Assembly (NCBI GenBank): GCA_028685185.1
Contig: JAQUEK010000004.1
Span: 100,052-164,051 of the forward strand
Reading direction: 5' to 3'
From: Candidatus Altimarinota bacterium
GTDB lineage: Bacteria; Patescibacteriota; Gracilibacteria; BD1-5; UBA2023
DNA: 64,000 nucleotides
Of the stretch, positions 46,597-57,454 are shown piece after piece. Each line of letters begins with the position of its first letter. The stretch's first letter is position 1. The notes under the pieces were generated by a model. That model was not told the DNA's origin. It searched no databases and worked only from the letters and a program-made list of their open reading frames with translations. A program made the position numbers and the translations under genes.

Positions 46597-46911
46597 TTAA
46601 ATATTATCTAATAAAAAATTAAAAGAGTTAGCTTCTTGAATTTTATCTAATTCTTCTTGATTCTTTCCTATATAAGCTATTTCCTTGTTTTTTTCAAATT
46701 TTTCCAGATTTTCATCTTCCTCGATTATATTTATCACTGAAGTTAATTTCTTATAGAATCTATCAAGTGATTCTTCATCTAATACACTTAAGGATTCGAT
46801 ATATAACAATTTTTGCTTTTCATCTATTTCAAGTCAATTGATTAAATCTGTGACTAGAAGAATCCTATATTCTTTTTCTTTATATTTTTTAAAAATAGTT
46901 CACAAAAACAT
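46597..46911 (-). CDS. Hypothetical protein (104 aa)
   Basis: MFLGTIFKKYKEKEYRILLV opens the frame, which continues as a strongly charged, helical sequence (SLSVLDEESLDRFYKKLTSV, EELDKIQEANSFNF). No signal peptide or membrane helix, no motif. First gene of the minus run that goes on to comF and uvrA. Translation across UGA-Gly adds about 34 residues ahead of the standard-code ORF. Confidence 0.6.
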
Positions 46912-47263
46912 AACTCAATGTTATTTATATTAAATTTATTTTAGCATAAATTCAAATTTTTACAAATTGTTTTAAAAAATAGTATTTAATACTCTTTTAT
47001 TTATTAAATATAAATAGTAATAGTATTAATAATCAATAATTATATCAAGTCTGTTTATAAGATTAAAACTCTGGAAAATACTTTTTAACATTATAAATAA
47101 TAATTTACATGGAATATTATTTTAAAATAGACATTTTAATATAGGTTTTTAACAAAAGATTATTAACTAATCTTAATTTTAATTGACTTGTTTTTTTAAT
47201 TAAAAAAAGTATTATAAACTTGTTTAAAAGAAATATTTTATTTTTTACATTGAACCACTATAA
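46912..47263. other. AT-rich intergenic region between divergent genes
   Basis: About 350 bases, close to all A and T. A weak candidate plus-strand promoter is TTGTTT (47188-47193), 16-base spacer, TATTAT (47210-47215), which would serve ctpA. No RNA gene or convincing hairpin was found. Confidence 0.4.
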
Positions 47264-48616
47264 ATGATTAAAACGTTAAAAAATCAGACCGTATTATTAG
47301 TTTTTCTGATAATATTTTCCATATTATTCTGATATATTATATGAGATAAATGATATATATGAAATATATTAGATAATAATATAATAAAAGAGAATTCAAA
47401 AGATGAAGATGTAAAGATATGAAACAAAGATATAGATCTTACATTATTCAATGAATCATATAGGATTATAGCTGAGAATTATTATTCTTTTTCAAACATA
47501 TCTTCAAAGGATTTGGTTTTATGAATGATAAAATGAATAGTTTGAGCCTTAAATGATAAACATAGCGAATATTTTAATATTGATGAGACAAAACAATTCA
47601 ATGAAGTGTTGAATTGAGATTTCGAATGAATATGAGCTGTTATACAGAAAAATGATTTCTGAGTGTTTATAGATAGGATAATAGCATGATCACCAGCAAA
47701 GGAAGCTGGACTATTATCTTGAGATATAATAATCAAAGCTAATTGAATAGATCTTAAAGATATAAATCTTACAGATGCTGTGAATAAGATAAAAGGTAAA
47801 GCATGAACAAAAGTCAGTCTGGAAATAATAAGACCTGGGGAAAAGGAAATATTAAAATTGGATGTCATAAGAAGAAAAATAACCATACCATCGGTTGATT
47901 CAAAAATCCTTGATAATAATACCGGATATATAATGCTTTCAATTTTTTGAGAAAAAACATGAGATGAATTCAAAAAAACGTTGGACGATCTTTATTCTAA
48001 AAATATAAGCTGATTGATCATCGATCTTAGGGATAATTGAGGCTGATATCTTGAAACATCCGTTTCCATATTATCAAACTTTATAGATAAGGATAAGGTT
48101 CTTGTAACCACAAAAGAGAAAAATCCGCTGAATAACAGATCATATTTTTCAATCTGAAACAATAATAAGAAAATACCTATAGTCGTCCTTATAAATGAAA
48201 ATTCTGCATCAGCTTCAGAAATAACAGCATGAGCGCTTAAAGATTATAATCTAGGTGTAATAGTCTGAATGAAATCATATTGAAAATGATCTGTTCAGGA
48301 ACCGTTCACCTTATCTGATGGAAGCGAATTAAAGATAACCATTGCGAAATGGTTTACACCGTTGGATCATTGAATAGATTGAATATGAATAAATCCTGAT
48401 ATAGAAGTGAAATTCAAACAGGAAGATATCAAGAATAATTTTGATAGGCAGTTAGATGAAGCAAAAAAAGCATTGCAGAAATATATAGAGCTTTGAGATA
48501 TTAAAAAAACAATATGATATTACAATGATATCAAAAAAATGGAAGAAAACAGAAAAATCACTGATATTACAAATTCTTGATCAAGTTCAGCTTGAACATG
48601 AAGCTTAAAGAAATAA
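47264..48616 (+). CDS. ctpA: C-terminal processing peptidase (S41 family)
   Basis: 450 aa. Anchored by an N-terminal helix (VLLVFLIIFSILFGYIIG). A PDZ domain near residues 125-210 (GIGAVIQKNDFGVFIDRIIA, AGLLSGDIIIKANG) precedes the S41 core: LDRNG-like IIDLRDNGGGYLETSVSIL, VVLINENSASASEITAGAL with the catalytic Ser (ENSASASE), and GMKSYGKGSVQ with the general-base Lys. Predicted to trim or degrade exported proteins. Followed by glyA after 21 nt. Confidence 0.93.
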
Positions 48617-48637
48617 TATTTTTTAACCAATGAAAAA

Positions 48638-49879
48638 ATGTCTTATTTAATGGATTTCGATAAAGAGCTTTATTGATATATCGAAGATGAAGCAAAAAGG
48701 CAAGAGAATGAGATTGAACTGATAGCATCTGAAAATTATGTAAGCGAAGGGGTATTGGAAGCTGCATGAAGCATTCTTACGAATAAATACAGTGAATGAT
48801 ATCCTTGAAAGAGATATTATGCATGACAGGTGAATATAGATAAGATTGAAACACTTGCAATCGAAAGGGCAAAAGAAGTTTTTTGAGCTGAATATGTCAA
48901 TGTACAGCCATTAAGCGGATCTCCTGCAAACCTTGCTGTTTATCTTGCTGTGTTATCACCTTGAGATACGGTATTATGAATGAGTCTCGATCAATGATGA
49001 CATCTGAGTCACGGTCATCCTCTTAATTTTTCATGACTTCTATATAATATCATATGATATACACTTGATAAGGAAACGGAAATAATAGATATGGATGAGG
49101 TAGAGAAGCTTGCAATTGAAAATAAGCCCAAAATGATAATAGCCTGATTCAGCGCTTATTCAAGGAATCTTGATTGGAAGAGATTCAGAGAGATTGCTGA
49201 TAAGGTATGAGCTGTCCTGATGGCTGATATTTCACATATAGCATGACTTATCGCATGATGAGCATTGGAAAATCCTGTTCCATATTGTGATATAGTAACA
49301 ACTACGACACATAAGACACTTAGATGACCAAGATGAGCTATCATAATGTCAAAAGAAGAATTCTGACCGAAAATAGCGAGAGCTGTATTCCCTGGTGTTC
49401 AATGATGACCCCATGAAAATCTCATAGCTGCAAAAGCAATTGCATTTAAAGAAGCCCTATTGCCTGAATTCAAGATTTATTCTAGACAGGTTATAGACAA
49501 TGCTAGACTTTTAGCAAAAGAACTGCAGGATCATTGATTCAGGATAATTTCATGATGAACAGATAATCATCTTATGCTTGTTGATGTTTTCTGAAGTTTC
49601 GGTGTGACATGAAAAGAGGCTGAAATAGCCTTGGAAAATGTCTGAATAAGCTGTAATAAGAATATGATACCATATGATGACAGAAAACCTTTGGATCCAT
49701 CCGGAATAAGGCTTGGTACTCCTGCAATCACAACAAGATGAATGAAGGAGAACGAAATAAAAATAATAGCAAAGATAATTTTCGAGGCAGTAAAGAATAA
49801 GGATGACGAGAATATATTGAAATGATTGAAATCAGAAATACAATGATTATGTGAAAAATTTCCTATTTATAACAAGTAA
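48638..49879 (+). CDS. glyA: Serine hydroxymethyltransferase
   Basis: PLP enzyme converting serine and THF to glycine and 5,10-methylene-THF. 413 aa, family length. [19 protein letters not shown] and [11 protein letters not shown] match the N-terminal SHMT pattern; DISHIAGLIAGG, then [17 protein letters not shown] carries the PLP-binding Lys, and [11 protein letters not shown] follows. About three dozen of its glycines are UGA, in keeping with most genes here; it makes the very amino acid whose code is altered. ATG 48638 was chosen over a shorter overlapping frame at 48630, which stops at once. Confidence 0.95.
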
Positions 49880-49889
49880 TTAAGAAATA

Positions 49890-50585
49890 ATGTGATTAGA
49901 TAGCATAGATGACATAGATTCTTGAGAGATCTGAGCCCAGGCAAGCGAAACTAAAGAAGAACAGAAAGAAAAAAAAGACCGATATACCAAATCCCTAGCA
50001 TGAATACAGAGAACTCAAAAAGATGAGAAGAAAGCAAAAAAAGATAATGATAATCTTATAAATATCATTATTGAAATTTTAAAGGATCCAAAATATGATA
50101 TACTTATACCTTTTGTAGTTGATCTCCTTAAGATCGAAGCACCGTCCAATTTCATATTATGAGGTCTTTCATTGGTTTATGATGATGCAGCCATAGTGAT
50201 CAGACGAAACTATTCTAAAAATGATTCATTGATATTAAAAGAAAGTGAAATCCTTATTCCGGTCAATTATAAGAAGAAAGATGAAATAATCGAATTCAAT
50301 GAAGAGAGCCTTGATCCATTATTAAGAAAAAGGATAAATGAATGGATAGAAGATATCTATAGTGTTATAAGTTTTGACCCTTCCTCTATAATATCGAAGA
50401 AATTTCTGACGATAATATGAAAAAAGGAAAAAGAGGTTTTCATAAACATGTTATGTTCAGTTTTGACATTCTTTTTTTATGAGCTTAATATAGCCATACC
50501 TAAAGATATAGCCTTCAAATATAGCGATTTTATATTATGAGAGATAAAGAAAAAAGTAGAAAGCCTTAAATTGGAAGAAATCTAA
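49890..50585 (+). CDS. Hypothetical protein (231 aa)
   Basis: Starts MGLDSIDDIDSGEIGAQASE with UGA as second codon; Lys/Glu-rich up to residue 65, then a mixed helical and sheet region (LINIIIEILKDPKYDILIP, PLLRKRINEWIEDIYSVI). No membrane helix clear; a 'FINMLCSVLTFFFYELNI' stretch is moderately hydrophobic. Family unknown. 10 nt after glyA, so likely cotranscribed. Its TAA overlaps the end of convergent comEC by three bases. Confidence 0.65.
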
Positions 50586-52081
50586 GCTAACTTCTCTTCC
50601 TTGTAATAAAGAATCATAAAAACCAAAAGCACATAATAGGCTATTTCAAACATATATCCGTATTCCTGCATATTTATTTCCAATATACTGAATCTTGTTC
50701 ATGAAGATAAGGTTGCAACCGATACCATGAATTTAAGAAACAACCACCCTATGAATCCCAAGGCTATTCATATCTTTATGCTTATCATATAAAACAGCAC
50801 ACTTAAGAATCAGAACAGCATAGATAAAGGGATTGCAGGAGCAACCAAGATATTTGAAAGAGGTGATATTATAGACAATTGTCCAAAGTTGACTAACATT
50901 ATCGGGATCGTAAAAATAAGTGCGCTTGAAGTCATGATCAGAGATTCCTTTATTGAAAGGAATTCTGGCACTTTAGTATATATCCTTTTGAAGAATCATT
51001 GAGTATACATGACTCATAATGTCGCTAAGAATGAAAGATGGAAGCTCAGATCATAATTCATCATCATCGGGTTTATCAGTATGAAAACGACAATTACAGC
51101 CATTAGCATATTGAAATTTTCAAGCTTCCGGGTATTCATTATGGCTAAGTATGATATTATTCACATTATAGAAGCGCGTAAGGCTGGAATATTCTCTCAT
51201 ACTATGAGATAAAACGAAACTATGAAAAATCATATGATCAAAAATCTCATGTATCATGGCAGATATTTAACGAAAAATGATAGAAATATTATCATTATCG
51301 TTATATTGAAACCGCTGACCGCTATTATATGGGATAGTCAGGATCTGTTGAAATCAGTTTTCAATTCTTTAGGAAGTCATCATTTCTCTCATATTAGTAT
51401 TCATGAAAGCAATCATGAATAAGGTGAAGGATATATCTTTTCTATCATGTTCAGAAATTCTGATCTTATCATTTCTATAGCCTTACCGAATGAACTTATT
51501 TCTTGTCCTGCTTTGATGTATTTATACAATGTTCCTTGTCAGAATATACCTTTCATCCTAAGATATGCCTTATAGTCAAATTCTCAAGTATTCCTTATTT
51601 CCGATATTTTCATATCTGCAGAGATAATATCTCATTTCTGGAATTTTAGATTTGAGCCCGTTTTCAATATGATATCGATATCCTTGTCCAATATCCTTGA
51701 ATCGATTTTCCTTATATTGAATATATATTGTCTTTCTTCATCAGTTCATTCTATTCATCATATTCTTCAGTTTATCTCAACCGTTTTTGAAAATCAAGAT
51801 GTCATATCGCTTAATAGAATTTCAGATGAATATATGTTTTCTATATTAGACAGTGATATATAATATCAGAATAGCATTCAGGATAATGAGAAAATCAGCA
51901 GGAAATAAAGTTGCCTGTAATATAAAAGAATCCCCAATGATATAAGAAATGATAATAAAAAAACATATACGAAACCATGTTCGTATATGTTTGTCAGTAA
52001 AACTGCAGATAAGAATGAGAAGCAGGCAGAAAGATATATATTGATTAGATTTTTTCTTGCTTGTAGATTTTTGTCAGTCAT
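50582..52081 (-). CDS. comEC: ComEC/Rec2-family DNA-uptake membrane protein
   Basis: 499 aa, about ten helices. AYLRMKGIFGQGTLYKY is the pattern found after the N-terminal region; GLSHIIAVSGFNITIMIIF is the ComEC competence-domain signature (H...SG.h), ENIPALRASIMGII another, and YDLSFHLSFLATLGVMYTQ the last. It ends before the metallo-beta-lactamase domain found in larger ComEC proteins; that part is missing here or encoded elsewhere. Predicted channel for single-stranded DNA. comF is 8 kb away on the same strand. Its start overlaps the lgt-like gene by 37 nt; its stop overlaps the convergent gene. Confidence 0.9.
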
Positions 52082-52818
52082 CTAGCTCATATTAATATTA
52101 AACCTAGCGCTCAGATCTGAGTTAAATTTATATAGATAAACGAACTGAATATGTCGGAGCTTCAATTGAAGAATTCAAAGATAAGAAGAATGGAAGCAAA
52201 TATTATTATTCAGATATAACCTATGAATCATTCGATCTTTATAAAAATCCTTGCCATATATAATCCTACAAAAAGCAAAAATGAGATTATGGAATATATG
52301 ATCGCCAAAGGGAATGTAGGAGATGAATATGGGTTTTTGCTTAAGGTATTGGTATATGCTATTCATATGGCCAGATCCGTAGGTTTTCAATATATCTGTC
52401 ATCCTAGGAATGCTCAGATGTATCATATGATTGCAGCGAACAGGAATGATAGGACTACTGCATCGACATATTTATTGCTGTTCAGCTTGAATTTCTTTAT
52501 GTTGATATAGAGTACAAGCATGAATCAGACGACTCATCAGATTAGGGAAAAGTTATAGTCTGACATGAAGAAGAATTTCAATACTCATTGATCGAAGATA
52601 TATTTGAAGTCTCTCCATTCTGCTATAACATAGAAAAATCTTGAGAAGGCGAAGGATGATATAAAGAAGAAGAATACATTACCGAGAAAGAAATTTGTGT
52701 TTATTCAAAATTTTAGCGAAAGCCTGTATAGCATCCAGAAAAATAATATGAATGATATGCTTAGGGCAAGTCAGAAAGTATAGATTGTAACTCATCAAAA
52801 TTGAATCTGAGGAAACAT
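52045..52818 (-). CDS. lgt: Prolipoprotein diacylglyceryl transferase-like protein, divergent
   Basis: 257 aa, about seven helices. The start MFPQIQFGGVTIYTFGLALS is the Lgt start (I.f...iytyGl); the middle SDYNFSLIGGVVGFML corresponds to H.GGl..G but without the His; GYIGAFLGGQIYGKPTDLAI corresponds to the region holding the catalytic Arg (R.gnfinge..G), here lacking it; FPLAIIYSIISFLLFVG sits at the HP.qlYe position. So the fold is Lgt but the expected catalytic residues are not at their usual places. A PLD-like and a TPR lipoprotein in the window would need an active Lgt. Confidence 0.75.
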
Positions 52819-52879
52819 ATATATTAATTAGGAATAAAGATCTTTCCTTAGCTAAGATTAGCAAAGAAGGACGGTATAA

Positions 52880-54400
52880 TTATCTTGCGTATTCAATTAT
52901 TCTCTTTTCTCTTATAAGATTAACTTTGACCTCTCAAGGGTAATTAAGGTTATTCTCGATTGAAAGAGCCAGTTCTCTTGCTAATTTTTCAGCATCCAGA
53001 TCTGACACGGTATCGCTATCTACAAATATCCTTATTTCTCTTCATGCGCTTAACGCGTAGGCTTTTGTAACTCATGCAAAGCTTGATGCAAGGTCTTCCA
53101 TTTCATGGATCCTTTTCAGATATTGCTCTACTGAAGCTCTTCTTGCTCATGGCCTTACTGCGCTTATAGCGTCAGCGATCTGTATTATCTTTGTTTCGAT
53201 GCAGTTTATTGGCACTCCATCATGATGTCATTCTATTATATTGATTATACCTTCGGAAAGCCCGTATTTTCTAGCGATTCTAGCTCATATTTCAGGATGG
53301 GTTCATTCTATGTCATGATCCAAAGCTTTTCAGATATCATGAAGCAATCATCATTTCAGCGCAAGACTTGCATCTGCTCATAATTCTTTTGCTATAGCTT
53401 CTGAAATATATGCAACTTCTTTTGAATGTGTCAGGATATTCTGTCCGTAACTTGTCCTGAATCTCAATTTTCATACAAGGCTTATTATCTCTTGCGGCAA
53501 TCATGTTATTCACATTTCATTGACAGTTTTCTCTCAAAGGTCGAAAATAAGCTTTTCAGCATCTGCTTGATTCTGTTCAACTATCTCCTCTATCCTTGCT
53601 GGCTGTATTCTCTTGTCTTCTATCAATTGTTCCAAAGATTTCTTAGCGATATATCTTCTGAACAGATCGAAGCTTGATATGAATACCGTATCAGGCGTAT
53701 CATCTATTATAAGAGAAACTCAGGTTGCTCTCTCGAAAGCTATTATATTCCTTCATTCCTTTCAGATAAGCTTTCATTTTATGTCATCATTGTCCAGATG
53801 AAGGGTTGTCTGTGTAGTTTCTGCAATAACCTCTCAAGTGTACTGTTGGATCGAATTTATAAGTATTTCTCTGGATAATTCCTTTTCCTTCAATTTTATC
53901 TCACCCTTCTTCTTCTCTATGATATGAAGCACATCCTTTTCGTAAAGCTCTTCAGTTTGCTTAAGTATGATTTCTTTAGCCTCTTCTTTTGTAAGTCATG
54001 ATATCTCAGACAATTTTCATCTAAGTTCTTCTCTTGTCTTGTCAATCTCAGACCTTTTTTTATCCAGTTCTTCATTTTTAGTCTGAAGCTCAGTGTTCTT
54101 ATTTTCTATCTCTTCAAGCTTCTTCTCTAATCTATCCTCTTTTTCAAGGATTTTCTCTTCCATCTTCTCAAGCTTCTGCTTCCTTCATTCTATTTCTGAT
54201 TTCTCTGCATTCCACTTTCTTTTTTCATCTTCAAGAAGGAATTTCATATTTGAGAATTCATATTCCCTTTTGGCGAATTCCTGCTCTTTCTCTTTACTTA
54301 GAACCACCTGTTTAGAGCTATTCTTCTTATTCAATAATGTGTACACTAAAAAACCTGAGATTGCCCCTCAAGCAATGAGCGATAGGATTATATTTAACAT
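52880..54400 (-). CDS. rny: Ribonuclease Y
   Basis: 506 aa. Endoribonuclease that starts mRNA decay, tethered to the membrane. N-terminal helix ([20 protein letters not shown]), a long coiled coil (about 35-165), KH domain near residues 205-270 ([19 protein letters not shown]), and the HD domain ([20 protein letters not shown], then [17 protein letters not shown]). The end [15 protein letters not shown] is the family C-terminus. Alone on its transcript. Many of the HD-domain glycines are UGA. Confidence 0.95.
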
Positions 54401-54585
54401 ATGTTATTTTTTTATTCTAATTAAACTGTTCAGAAAATTTTGGTTTGTTTGGTTTTCTTTTCAAGATTCCCCTTCATTTTAGGCAAAATAAATAAAAGTC
54501 AATTTTTCTTGGATTTGATTAATTTATAATTTGCACTATATTGCTTATATAAAGGTATCAATAATAAAATTTAACATTCATTTTT
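54401..54585. other. Divergent intergenic region rny / rubredoxin-SOR
   Basis: 185 AT-rich bases, likely holding both promoters. No hairpin, RNA gene or ORF stands out. Confidence 0.4.
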
Positions 54586-55068
54586 ATGCAAAAATATATA
54601 TGTACCAACTGCAAATACATATATTCCCCCTATTTATGAGACCATGAACAGAATATAGATGCAGGAACCGATTTTGCAGACGTCAGTGAATATTGGACAT
54701 GTCCGGTTTGTTGAGAAGGTAAGGAATATTTCCATGAGATATCGCATTCTCTGCAGGAAGTCCATAATATTGAGAATATAACCCCCGAAGAGGAAAGACA
54801 TGTGCCTTTCTACAGGATAGAAGAAGGAAAGATCCATATAAAGATGTGATTGGATGACAATTCGCATCCGAATGACGATGAGCATTTCATAGAATATATA
54901 TGAATCTTTGATGAGGTTTGAGATGAAATTGAAATAGTCAATCTTCCTGATCTGGAAAATGAGGTGGTTTTCGATGTCGAAGAGCTTGATTTCTTCGAAG
55001 TCAGGGCAAGCTGTAATCTTCATGGTGTCTGGAAAGGAATGGAAGAAATTAATCCAGAGGTTGAATAA
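54586..55068 (+). CDS. Rubredoxin-superoxide reductase fusion
   Basis: 160 aa, cytosolic. The N-terminal rubredoxin (about 1-50) has CTNCKYIYSPYLGD and WTCPVCGEGKEYF, the four Cys iron site. The C-terminal part matches the desulfoferrodoxin/neelaredoxin iron site: RHVPF, NSHPNDDEHFIEYI and ASCNLHGVW supply the four His and one Cys ligands. Expected to reduce superoxide without making oxygen, with the rubredoxin feeding electrons. This points to an anaerobic or microaerobic life. The terminator at 55082-55124 follows. Confidence 0.88.
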
Positions 55069-55081
55069 TCACATAATCCAT

Positions 55082-55124
55082 AAAATAATGTCTCAATGGT
55101 TAAAACGATTGAGACATTATTTTT
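55082..55124. terminator. Bidirectional terminator between convergent genes
   Basis: A 16-bp perfect stem, AAAATAATGTCTCAAT with ATTGAGACATTATTTT, and a 10-base loop. The stop codon of the minus-strand 90-aa gene lies in the loop/stem. Confidence 0.92.
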
Positions 55125-55372
55125 AGCTGTTTAGACCTGTATTTCTGGAACAATTTAGCTACCTCACCTTTGCATTCCGGTATTTCCTGGCTTGATTTCA
55201 TGACTCTCCTGACTTCTTTCGGATAATGCTGGACCTTTACGCTGCTTAAGAGATCGAAAATCTCTTGATTTATCCTTACAGCAAGGATATCATTCTTGGA
55301 TCCGGCTCAATCAAACACATTCTCAGGAATCAGCGAGCAGACATTAGTCCTCTTGTTAATGAATAGCTTCAT
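55100..55372 (-). CDS. Hypothetical protein (90 aa)
   Basis: MKLFINKRTNVCSLIPENVF opens a small basic soluble protein (RINQEIFDLLSSVKVQHYPK, VAKLFQKYRSKQLKIM). No motif known. Its stop lies in the terminator shared with the rubredoxin-SOR gene. Upstream, on the same strand, are a consensus promoter, a short ORF and a hairpin with a T-run, which may act as an attenuator in front of it. Confidence 0.6.
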
Positions 55373-55395
55373 ATTAATATGGGTTAGAAAATAAT

Positions 55396-55423
55396 AAAAA
55401 AGCCAACTAATTAAAGTTGGCTT
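55396..55423 (-). terminator. Hairpin with T-run upstream of the 90-aa gene (terminator or attenuator)
   Basis: AAGCCAACT (55400-55408) pairs with AGTTGGCTT (55415-55423) around AATTAA. On the minus strand a run of Ts follows at once, the layout of an intrinsic terminator. It lies 24 bases before the 90-aa start codon and about 60 bases after the predicted transcript start. Confidence 0.75.
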
Positions 55424-55467
55424 AAGTTTTTCGGCACGATTATGTGGTTCGCAATTTTCATATGCAT
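55411..55467 (-). CDS. Possible leader peptide (18 aa)
   Basis: ATG at 55465-55467 (another at 55459-55461) opens MHMKIANHIIVPKNLSQL, ending TAA at 55411-55413, inside the loop of the hairpin at 55400-55423. It begins about 14 bases after the predicted transcript start. Position relative to promoter and hairpin suits a translated leader that controls hairpin formation. It is short, so chance cannot be excluded. Confidence 0.35.
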   Translation of the reverse strand: MHMKIANHIIVPKNLSQL

Positions 55468-55487
55468 AGATTTATATATTAGGATTG

Positions 55488-55514
55488 ATTATAGGCTTTT
55501 TATTGTAATGTCAA
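55488..55514 (-). promoter_or_regulatory. Perfect consensus promoter on the minus strand
   Basis: TTGACA (55509-55514), 15-base spacer, TATAAT (55488-55493), read on the minus strand. It drives a transcript into the hairpin at 55396-55423 and, past it, the 90-aa gene. Confidence 0.7.
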
Positions 55515-55633
55515 GGGGAATAATGGGATAATAGGGAGAAGAATCTAGATTTTCAATCTTGGAAATTAATTTAATAGTTGATTTTAAAAATAAAGAATTA
55601 AAATTGATGTGTATTATCTAATCAATAAATATT

Positions 55634-56464
55634 ATGGCAACTATCAATTATGGTTCTAATTCTTTCATCGAGGATGTGAAGAATAAGATAAAGAACTTTT
55701 TCAAATGGGTATTATTCCTGTTTGTATTTTTCATGGTCATGTGAGTGATTTTCTGAAGCTTCGGTACGATAAAGGCTTGAGAGAAATGAATCCTTCTGAG
55801 ATTTTGAGCTGTCACATGACTGACATATAACGAATGACTTTATTTCAAGATACCATACATAGATGATATGATAATCATGAACGTAAGGGTTTTGAAGGAA
55901 CAGATAGATGCAACAAGCGCTTCTAAGGATCTTCAGACCATAAACGCTGTTGTCGCGCTTAACTTTCATCTGAGAGCAGGAAGCGTGGGTCAGATATATA
56001 GGGAGGTCGGACTTGATTATAAGGAAAAGATAATTGATCCATCTATTCAGGAAGCTATCAAAGCTTCTACCGCAAAATTCACTGCGGAGGAACTTATCAC
56101 AAAAAGGGAATGAGTGAAGGATCAGATCAAAGAATTGCTTACAAAGAAGCTTGAACCGAGATTCATAATAGTTGATGATGTGAACATAGTTAATTTCAAT
56201 TTTTCCGATTCCTTCAATAAGGCTATCGAAGAGAAAGTTACGGCCGAACAGGAAGCCCTTGCTGCAAAGAACAAGCTTGAAAGGATAAAATTTGAGGCAG
56301 AGCAGAAGATAGCAGAATCGAAATGAAAGGCAGAAGCTTCCAGGATAGAAGCAGAAGCACTTAAATCGAATCCAGAGATACTTCAATTAAGGTCTATCGA
56401 GAAATGGAATTGAGTTCTTCCTCAGGTCACATGAGCAAATACCCCTTTCGTGAACATCAAATAA
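55634..56464 (+). CDS. SPFH/prohibitin-family membrane protein
   Basis: 276 aa. One N-terminal helix (FKWVLFLFVFFMVMGVIFG) anchors the protein, with an SPFH domain (about 50-200: IKAGEKGILLRFGAVTG, KIPYIDDMIIMNVRVL, DLQTINAVVALNFHL) and a C-terminal coiled coil rich in Ala, Glu and Lys (EEKVTAEQEALAAKNKLER). The family forms ring scaffolds in the membrane and regulates proteases such as FtsH; the exact role here is unknown. Stands alone on its transcript before era. Confidence 0.92.
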
Positions 56465-56579
56465 TCATATTCAGATTTAAAGAAAATGAAAAGCCTGCTT
56501 TAGTAGACTAATATATTATATTCATTTGAATATTTTAAAAATTTCCTTATCATAAAGCCATTAAATTTATAACAGGAAG

Positions 56580-57452
56580 ATGGAGATCAAAAAGAAAAGA
56601 GTATGATATATAGCGCTTATAGGTAGGCCGAATTCAGGAAAATCGACATTCATAAACAATCTTATAGGGGAAAAAGTGTCGATAATTTCAGAAAAGCCCC
56701 AGACAACGCAAAAGGTGATAAAATGAATATACAACGACGACGATTCACAGATGATATTTTTCGATACTCCGGGAATAAATGAATGAAGCGATGATTTTTA
56801 TCTTACACTTAAGAATGTTGTTGTGAATTCTATCAAGAATGCTGATGTGATAGTCAGATTCATTGATAGTTCAAGGCCTTATGGAAATGAGGAAGAGATA
56901 ATAGAGGAGATATTGAAATGAAGCAAGATTCCTGTGATAGCCATAAATTCCAAAACAGACATATCATTGGAAAAATGACCTATAAAGAGCAATGTCTGAG
57001 ATGTTAAGCCAAAGCTCAGTATAACTTCAAGCAATACCGAAACATATAAGAAGCTCATAAAAGAGATCAAGAAATATCTGAAGGAAGATTTCCCTTTATA
57101 TCCTGAGGATTATTATACGGATCAGGATATCTATACGAGAATAACTGAGATAATAAGGGAAAAGATTTTCGTACATTTCATGCAGGAGGTCCCATATTCT
57201 ACGTTTTTGGAGATCGAAGAGCTTGAAGAAACCCCGAAACTTCTTAAGATGCAGGTTTATCTTTATACCGAAACCGAGTCGCAGAAACTTATCATAATAT
57301 GAAAAGCCTGATCCAATCTGACGAAAATCTGAACCGAAGCGAGGCTTGAGCTTGAGGAAATATTCTGAAAGAAGGTGTTTCTTTCCCTTAGGGTTAAAGT
57401 TCTTCCTAAATGGAAAAAGAACAAAAAGGTTTTAAATCGATTATTCGGATAA
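56580..57452 (+). CDS. era: GTPase Era
   Basis: 290 aa. Essential 16S rRNA-binding GTPase in 30S assembly. G1 GRPNSGKST (residues 15-23), G2 TTQK, G3 DTPG, G4 NSKTD; the C-terminal KH domain shows IIIGKAGSNLTKIGTEARLE and the end [18 protein letters not shown]. Glycines of GKAG and GSN motifs partly UGA. Overlaps (or abuts) the next methyltransferase, depending on the start chosen there. Confidence 0.95.
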
Positions 57453-57454
57453 TC

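Noticed and set aside
47188..47215. Promoter in front of ctpA
   Set aside because: The match is weak (TTGTTT-16-TATTAT) in a region that is almost entirely A and T, so it was kept only as a note within the intergenic entry.
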